A stretch of 64,000 nt of DNA, from contig OY856409.1 of the NCBI GenBank assembly GCA_963693085.1, forward strand, positions 1,334,917,915-1,334,981,914, read 5' to 3'. Both the position numbers and the translations under genes were made by a program. Origin of the DNA: Alisma plantago-aquatica (Eukaryota; Streptophyta; Magnoliopsida; Alismatales; Alismataceae). This document shows, one piece after another, positions 56,649-64,000 of the stretch. Each line of letters starts with the position of its first letter. Within the stretch, counting starts at the first letter, position 1. The notes under the pieces are model-generated. The model saw nothing but the letters and a program-made list of their open reading frames with translations, ran no database searches and had not been told where the DNA came from.

Positions 56649-58657
56649 TGGTGACAGAACAAGAAGCCTAGCTGAAGGCATAAAACTTAGCACTTGTGGG
56701 AGGCAACCCACATTGGTTTGGGAAATTTGGACCCAACCTTCACTTTTTGATACAATTGCTTTGTTTTTACACTTTCCAAGAAAACACACACACACTTGTA
56801 TTTAATAGTTTTTGTCTAGTTTTAAGATGTGCAGGTGGTAACAAGGTGAAATGAAGGAAATTTAAGTACAATTGAGAGAAGGATTCAAAGAAAAATCACT
56901 TTGGGTCAAGTTTTTGAGTGTTTGATGTTCCTCATTTTGAGAGTAGTAGCTACAGGGACCACCACAATAGTGGCACATCAATATGACCGTGGTCATTTGC
57001 ATGAAAAACACACCAAGTCCTTGGATTCAGAAGCAAAATTGAGAAAAGCTGCCAAAGGACTGCACCACGGCCGTTCCAGGCAGCACGACCGTGCAACTTG
57101 AAGCCACCACGGCCGTGCTACGCAGCACGGCCGTGTTACAGACCAATTTTAGCCACTGAAGGTAGATTAGTGCGACAGCTACTACGCATATCCTCCACCA
57201 CAGGGAGGAACACCGCCAGAGCCTCGAGAGATCCATGATCGTCTACCCTATCATCCTAAACTCTAGGATCATGTTGAGGACATCATGATTCAAAAGTTTG
57301 GGGTGGTAGGGCAGGTATGCCCTAGTTTCACTTTACATTTCACCTGCCACATCCACTTTTATTTTCTTATTTTTGCTATCTATCTTAGTCATCTTTACTG
57401 CTTTGCATACTTGCATGTCATGTAGTTTACTTTCTTGCAATTTTTGCATAATTTTCAAAAATGTTGCTATTTTTGCCATGCATTGCATATCATGTAGATT
57501 TTTGGTAATTCTTGCATGTTATATCTAGTAGTTTCTTGTTTACTGCTTTAAGTTCAATAATATAGAGTTTAGATGTGATTGAAGACAACTTGGCACTGTT
57601 TTGGCCTATTTTTGCCCAAATTTGAGATTTCTTGCCTAAAAGTATGTTTTGACCCAATCTCTACTATTTTGAGTAAAAATTATGATCTTTGACAAATGCA
57701 AGTGAGTTAACATTGTTTGTTGCTAAATGGTATCAATTCTTGACTTTTTACATGTGCATCACCTCTCTTGTGTTTGTGGATGATTTGGTTGAATTGTGAA
57801 GTTGAGCAAGCTTTGAACGCTTAGTGTTTGTGGAATCACTTGATTGATATACCAATTTCATCTTCTTCATTCATGTGATGTTATATCTAGGATGAAGTAT
57901 TGGATTAATTTTCATGCAGGACGTCTTATGTGGAGAATCATACCTATGACCCCCCTTTGACTCGACTTTTCTCTCACCATCTTCTTACCCCTCGACCTCA
58001 TTAAAGGATGCCAAAGTGCACATATCAGCCATGGCCACCTCCAAAAGTTTGGGGTGGCCACATCTCTACCTCCCCACTTCACTCTATCCACCATATGCCC
58101 TATCTACACCAAGGGCAAGAAAGAAAAGAAAAGAAAAAGAAAAGCAAAAACAAAATAAAAGGATGCTCCTGTTTAAAAGCATTCAATTAAAGAAATGATG
58201 AGTGTGTAGAAGCACTCCAAGAAGCTTACCACAACCCTTTCTTCCACTTTCATATCCATCGAGCTAGGAAACATCAAACCTAGCTCATTTTGCCTTTTTC
58301 CGCAACCACGTGGGTCATTTGGCATGATTCGAAGCATAAGATTAAAAGTATGAAGGTGAAACAACACTCCTAGTCATCTTGGACTAACGCCATTATAAAA
58401 CGGTCTACTCAGAACTACATGAAAGAAATATGGATATCTTGTGTATTCTAAGCACTATATTTGAAGTTCATATGCTTTGCGCTCTTTTCATGATTGGTTT
58501 GTGAAAGTAGGAGAGGAGAGAGGTGGAATGCATGTACTTAGTCATCTTTGAGCCCATTCAGCAATAATCACCTTTTACATTGCATTTGTCATGTCTTGAA
58601 TGTGAAAAGTTTGTAGAGAGATTGAGTTGGAGCATACTTGAGGATAAGCATGTTTCA
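56649..58657 (+). other. Family B internal 3' region, unit 1 (non-coding)
   Basis: No pol. After the ORF comes CACTTGTGGGAGGCAACCCA (56691-56710), a motif I associate with the 3' region of Athila/Tat-type elements. A second palindrome cluster lies at 56958-57137 (ACGGCCGT and ACGACCGT cores). Two extra polypurine-like copies of AGTTTGGGGTGG are at 57295-57306 and 58046-58057, before the true one at 58658. Confidence 0.6.
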
Positions 58658-58669
58658 AGTTTGGGGTGG
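58658..58669 (+). other. Polypurine tract before LTR B2
   Basis: AGTTTGGGGTGG directly abuts the TG of LTR B2. The same 12-mer recurs upstream at 57295 and 58046, and before B3 at 63714-63725. Confidence 0.75.
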
Positions 58670-60915
58670 TGATTCAGCCCTATTTTAGTGCTTTATCTTG
58701 TGTCATTTTGCATTTCAGCCACATCTATACTTGTTAGATTACATGTTATTTCCCCCAATATGCTTATTTATATCAAATGCACTTATGGAGGCTTTTTTCA
58801 TGTTTTATAGGTACTTTATCCACTGCTTGATGGCATGGAAAGAGGATGGTCCAGTCTAGGGTTTCCTCAGGCTTGGAGGAGCTCAAAATGAGGCCAAAAC
58901 CACTTCCAACCTACCCCAAGTGGTCAAAGAAAGTTTTGAAGCAATACCCTCCATGGATGTTCAAGTTCAAGGCTCAAATGCATGGGAGAGACACCACCAC
59001 GACCGTGGTGCATCCCCACGGCCGTGGTGGACATGCCCCAAGTACAAAAAATCAGTAAAACTCCTAGAAATTGATGAAAATGGCCAAAACGACTGTGGTG
59101 ATCAACACGACCGTGGCCATAGGTCCCCACCACGACCATGGTGACCCCCACGGCTGTGGCCATCCATGCACATCTCCCTATGATCTCCACATTCTAATAA
59201 ACCCATGACCATGCCCATCCACCACGGTCGTGGTCTACCCTACCTACCACGACCGTGGTGACCCACCACGGCCGTGCTACTCACAAAATCCACCTAGTTT
59301 TCACTACTTTCCCCATTTTGCCCCTAACTTAACCCTAGACCCCCTAGATCCCTATATAAGCCCTAGTTGTGGCTGAGGGTCGGGGGTTGGCTACTTAGAA
59401 TCCCATTTTTGCTCCCTAGTCACCTCCACTCCATTCCACTTCACAGCCACCTCAAATCCACTCCATTTCACCATTTCCACCACATAACCCCCCATATCTA
59501 AGCCTTCCATCCACTTCCCACCACCATTTTATACCATTCCATCCCAGAAAAAGGAGGAGGATGACCTTGCAACTGTTGGAGAGGAGGAGTCCTTCATCTA
59601 CACTGAGCTCCATGGCCACTTCTTCCTCTATCTTCTCTCTTTTTGTATTTTCCATGTCTATGAGTAGCTAGTCCCCTTGGGTGGGCTGTTTGGGGGAAAT
59701 TATGTTACTTTGATACCATGTTGGGGGGAAATGGCATGTAAACGTTGTAATTCCATTTGTTAATGATTATATTCTATTTGCATCTCATTCTCCATGAATT
59801 TCTTGTTGGTTTGTGTGTGAAATCACTTAGGAATTTAGGCAAATTGCTTATATGTGTGAATTTTGGGATTTGCCCCTAGGTCCAACTCTTGGATCCCTAG
59901 GTTTCCTCCCATCTTCCTACATCCTAATCAATCTCCCTAAACCTGAGTGAGAGATATAAGTGGCTATATTGGATAATTCTAGTGCAATTAGTATGGAGCC
60001 TTCTCAAGGCTAGAATGTGGGGGAATTGGGGTCCAAAGCCCTAATTTCACCTCCCCATTACTACCCTCGGCCCCTAATTTCCCTAGGAATTCCTAATCTA
60101 GAAACCTAGACTTGATTAGACTCTAATTGTATTGAACCTAATCCCTAACCCAATTGAGCCTCGTAAGGGTAGTAGGGGGTGTTAGTGACTAGTTCCCCTA
60201 TACACAACCTAGCATATCCATGGCCAGTTAGTAGCTTAAGTTAATCCATTAGACTCTAACTTGTTGTTTGGTTTAGATAATCTAAATGGAATCATAATGT
60301 TCACATGTCACCCCCCAACTTAAGTGATAAGTTCATACCCCTAAATAGCCCACACATCTCTTTACTGCTTAAAACCCTAGTTTTGTGCTTGCTTAGCTTA
60401 GTTAGTTCTTTTCTTGCTTAGTTAGCTTCTTGCCTTGCTCTTGCCTTGTTTATGCCAGTTTAGTTCTTTAATTGCTCTTTTGCTTTTCTGTTGCTTGCCT
60501 TAGAATAATTTTTCTTTTCATACCTAGCTTAGTCTTTTCTTTCCTGCTTAGTCTTAATCTAGTCTAGGGTTAACGTAGATTTCATTCCTGCCTTTAACTG
60601 CTTTCTTGTTCATCCTTAGTTAACAATCAAATCAACCTTTAAACACTTAACCCTAGTCTCTGTAGTAGGAACCTAGCTAAACTAACCTAGCTCTAGTGCC
60701 CCCTCTTTTCCCCATGGATCGACCCTTTACTTGCCACCTTCCTATACTACGGCACGACCCCGTGCGCTTGCGGGTGTAGTGTTTTAGTAGACGTAGGTAG
60801 CTAGTTTAGGTTTATAAATTTAGAAAGCACAACCCCATAACGTGTGTTCTGACCTCGTGGGGCACATCTAGTCAAGTCAAATCGGCTAGTGTGTTGCACC
60901 TCTAGTGGAATCACA
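58670..60915 (+). repeat. LTR B2 (shared middle LTR of the tandem array)
   Basis: Near-identical to 53611-55859. It serves as 3' LTR of unit 1 and 5' LTR of unit 2, so only three LTRs occur for two internal regions. TATA 59351-59360; CCCATGGATCGACCC variant near 60712. Confidence 0.85.
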
Positions 60916-60925
60916 CCAAGCTTTC

Positions 60926-60946
60926 TGGCACCGTTGTCGGGGATTA
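60926..60946 (+). other. Primer-binding site of family B, unit 2 (Asp-tRNA type)
   Basis: TGGCACCGTTGTCGGGGATT, slightly closer to the consensus than the unit 1 site. Confidence 0.85.
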
Positions 60947-61116
60947 GAGGCGCTCGGCCTAGCTAGTTAGTTTAGATTTGACTTTTCCTACTGCCCTCAT
61001 CATTGCTATTCGTTATTCATTACTCTTTGCATTTTTTGTGTATATTGGTTTGCTAAGTTGCTTTCTTTTGTTTGGTTGTGCCTTGTGCATGTGACAAGAC
61101 ACTCAGAGAAGACAAG

Positions 61117-61704
61117 ATAGAAGGCCAAAATGCACAAACCCATCCATTACCTCCACCACCTCCATTGTCGCAACCTTCCCACCACTTCACCTCCCAACCT
61201 CAATTCCCTCCTCCACTACCCTACCTCTAAGGCTATCCTAAGCCTTACACACCACCACCACCTCCATTGCCACAACCCTCCCACCAATTCAGCTTCCAAC
61301 CTCAATTCATTCTACCACCTCCATCACCACAACCCTCCCACCAATTCACCTTCCAACCTCAATGCCCTCCTCCACCTAAAGTCCAAGGGCCATCAACACT
61401 GATGCCACCACCACAACTATCGCATGCTCCCCCTACTTCCCATGAGCAAATGGATATGACTGAGACCCCTCTCTTTGGTGACTATGAAGACCCGTTCCTC
61501 AAGAGAGATAAAACCTATGGCATGAGATTTCTGAGGGTCTTAAGGCTTATTAAGATCTATGATGATGATCCCCAGGGAGAGAGAATTGCTAAAAAAGACT
61601 TACGAAGCTCGCATGACCCTTGGGAGGAAGATCAATCAAGGAAATCATTTGAGAGGATTGCTTATGATGGGGGTGCAAACATTTTGTTTTTCGACAATGG
61701 TTGA
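61117..61704 (+). pseudogene. Family B proline-rich ORF, unit 2 (start lost, one internal stop)
   Basis: Same 196-codon frame as 56061-56648, but the start codon is ATA (61117-61119) and a TAA replaces the CAA of the YLQG segment (about 61228). The position that is a stop in unit 1 is CAA (Gln) here, so the lesions do not overlap. From 61267 the frame is open for 145 codons to 61704. Differences such as DYEDP against AYEDP and RFLRVL against RFMRVL are single substitutions. The shared frame implies that a recent ancestor encoded an uninterrupted protein. Confidence 0.6.
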
Positions 61705-63713
61705 TGGTGAAAGAACAAGAAGCCTGGCTGAAGGCATAAAACTTAGCGCTTGTGGGAGGCAACCCACATAGGTTTGGGAAATTTGGACCCAACCTTCACT
61801 TTTTGATACAATTGCTTTGTTTTTACACTTTCCAAGAAAACGCACACACACTTGTGTTTAATAGTTTTTGTCTAGTTTTAAGATGTGCAGGTGGTAACAA
61901 GGTGAAATGAAGGAAATTTAAGTACAATTGAGAGAAGGATTCCAAAAAAAATCACTTTGGGTCAAGTTTTTGAGTGTTTGATGTTCCTCATTTTGAGAGT
62001 ATCAGCTACAGGGACCACCACGATCGTGGCACATCAATACGACCGTGGTCATTTGCATGAAAAACACACCAAGTCCCTGGATTCAGAAGCAAAATTGAGA
62101 AAAGCTACCAAAGGACTGCACCACGGCCGTGCCAGGCAGCACGACCGTGCAACTTGAAGCCACCACGGCCGTGATACGCAGCACGGCTGTGCTACAGACC
62201 AATTTCAGCCACTGAAGGTAGATTAGTGCGACAGCTACTATGCATATCCTCCACCACAGGGAGGAACACCGCCAGAGCCTCGAGAGAGCCATGATCGTCT
62301 ACCCTATCATCCTAAACTCTAGGATCATGTTGAGGACATCATGATTCAAAAGTTTGGGGTGGTAGGGCAGGTATGCCCTAGTTTCACTTTACATTTCACC
62401 TGCCACTTCCACTTTTGTTTTCTTGTTTTTGCTATCTATCTTAGTCATCTTTACTGCTTTGCATACTTGCATGTCATGTAGTTTACTTTGTTGCAATTTT
62501 TGCATAATTTTCAAAAATGTTGCTATTTTTGCCATGCATTGCATACCATGTAGATTTTTGGTAATTCTTGCATGTTATATCTAGTAGTTGCTTGTTTACT
62601 GCTTTAAGTTCAATAATATAGAGTTTAGATGTGATTGAAGGCAACTTGGCACTATTTTGGCCAATTTTGCCCAAATTTGAGATTTCTTGCCTAAAAGTAT
62701 GTTTTGACCCAATCTCTACTATTTTGAGTAAAAATGATGATCTTTGACAAATGCAAGTGAGTTAACATTGTTTGTTGCTAAATGGTATCAATTCTTGACT
62801 TTTTACATGTGCATCACCTCTCTTGTGTTTGTGGATGATTTGGTTGAATTGTGAAGTTGATCAAGCTTTGAACGCTTAGTGTTTGTGGAATCACTTGATT
62901 GATATACCAATTTCATATTGTTCATTCATTTGGTGTGATATCTAGGATGAAGTATTGGATTAATTTTCATGTAGGACGTCTTATGTGGAGAATCATACCT
63001 ATGACCCCCCTTTGACTCGACTTTTCTCTCACCATTTTCTTACCCCTCTGCCTCATTAAAGGATGCCAAAGTGCACATATCAGCCATGGCCACCTCTAAA
63101 AGTTTGGGGTGGCCACATCTCTACCTCCCCGCTTCACTCTATCCACCATATGCCCTATCTACACCAAGGGCAAGAAAGAAAAGAAAAGAAAAAGAAAAGC
63201 AAAAAACAAAATAAAAGGATGCTCATGTTTAAGAACATTCAAATAAAGAAAAGATGAGTGTGTAGAAGCACTCCAAGAAGCTTACCACAACCCTTTCTTC
63301 CACTTTCATATCCATCGAGCTAGGAAACATCAAACCTAGCTCATTTTGCCTTTTTCCGCAACCACGTGGGTCATTTGGCATGATTCGAAGCATAAGATTA
63401 AAAGTATGAAGGTGAAACAACACTCCTAGTCATCTTGGACTAACGCCATTATGAAACGGTCTACTCAGAACTACATGAAAGAAATATGGATATCTTGTGT
63501 ATTCTAAGCACTATATTTGAAGTTCATATGCTTTGTGCTCTTTTCATGATTGGTTTGTGAAAGTGAGAGAGGAGAGAGGTGAAATGCATGTACTTAGTGA
63601 TCTTTGAGCCCATTCAGCAATAATCACCTTTTACATTGCATTTGTCATGTCTTGAATGTGAAAAGTTTGTAGAGAGATTGAGTTGGAGCATACTTGAGGA
63701 CAAGTATGTTTCA
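61705..63713 (+). other. Family B internal 3' region, unit 2 (non-coding)
   Basis: Parallel to 56649-58657. It includes a GCTTGTGGGAGGCAACCCAC motif (61748-61767), a palindrome cluster at 62018-62195 and the two early AGTTTGGGGTGG copies (62351 and 63101 regions). No coding region. Confidence 0.6.
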
Positions 63714-63725
63714 AGTTTGGGGTGG

Positions 63726-64000
63726 TGATTCAGCCCTATTTTAGTGCTTTATCTTGTGTCATTTTGCATTTCAGCCACATCTATACTTGTTAGATTACAT
63801 GTTATTTCCCCCAATATGCTTATTTATATCAAATGCACTTATGGAGGTTTTTTTGAATGTTTTATAGGTACTTTGTCCACTCCTTGATGGCATGGAAAGT
63901 GGATGGTCCAGTCTAGGGTTTCCTCAGGCTTGGAGGAGCTCAAAATGAGGCCAAAACCACTTCCAACCTACCCCAAGTGGTCAAAGAAAGTTTTAAAGCA
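63726..64000 (+). repeat. LTR B3, first 275 bases (runs off the window)
   Basis: Starts TGATTCAGCCC at 63726, preceded by the polypurine tract at 63714-63725. It shows the array continues to the right, so the outer right target duplication cannot be checked here. Confidence 0.85.

Noticed and set aside
6791..60946. tRNA gene fragments suggested by TGGTATCAGAGC and TGGCACCGTTG sequences
   Set aside because: These are retroelement primer sites next to LTR ends; no cloverleaf flanks them.
53611..64000. Satellite DNA with a 5-kb monomer
   Set aside because: The unit has LTR ends, a primer site and a polypurine tract, and only a little over two units are seen; a tandem retroelement explains it better.

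Overview
This window is a block of nested transposable elements from a plant nuclear genome, almost certainly a flowering plant with a large, repeat-rich genome. The evidence is plant-type retrotransposon primer sites, a Sirevirus-like Ty1/copia element, Athila/Tat-like Ty3/gypsy elements, and a CACTA (En/Spm) transposon with plant-type transposase domains. I find no host gene, tRNA or rRNA gene, and no intact element gene. Species cannot be read from the sequence.

Layout. The oldest layer is a Sirevirus-like copia element (S, + strand): 5' LTR (1-1481), gag (1535-1986, resuming at 15600-17128), pol (30711-33740) and a duplicated envelope-like/plant transposon-protein ORF region (33996-36228). 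Its gag is split by a solo LTR of family B (1987-15593, minus orientation, AATAGA duplications). That LTR is itself split by a complete gypsy element A (3339-14611, 3.5-kb LTRs, TCCTC target duplication) whose pol is badly decayed. The S gag/pol junction is split by a 13.5-kb CACTA element (CACTA1, 17159-30671, GTT duplication). CACTA1 carries a transposase pseudogene and a second gene with a Ulp1-like protease segment. A smaller CACTA element (CACTA2, 22793-26828, also GTT) sits inside exon 1 of that second gene and is packed with short palindromes.

The right half. An Athila/Tat-like gypsy element C (minus strand: gag 49922-51536, LTR copies 36229-37863 and 51824-53463) follows the S envelope-like region and is interrupted by a tandem copia element D (minus strand, LTR-internal-LTR-partial internal, 37864-49854). 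From 53611 to the window end, family B appears again as a young tandem array, LTR-internal-LTR-internal-LTR, with a period near 5.06 kb. Its internal region has no pol but has one proline-rich ORF that is broken differently in each copy.

How it fits together. Each insertion can be ordered by which element it interrupts, and several excision points restore an open frame or an exon. A and B appear non-autonomous: their copies look recent, yet neither carries working replication genes. Three unrelated LTR families (S, B, D) each have a cluster of short palindromes just upstream of the TATA box. The CACTA elements carry their own inverted-repeat arrays near the ends. These palindromic control regions and the B-family ORF are the most unusual content.
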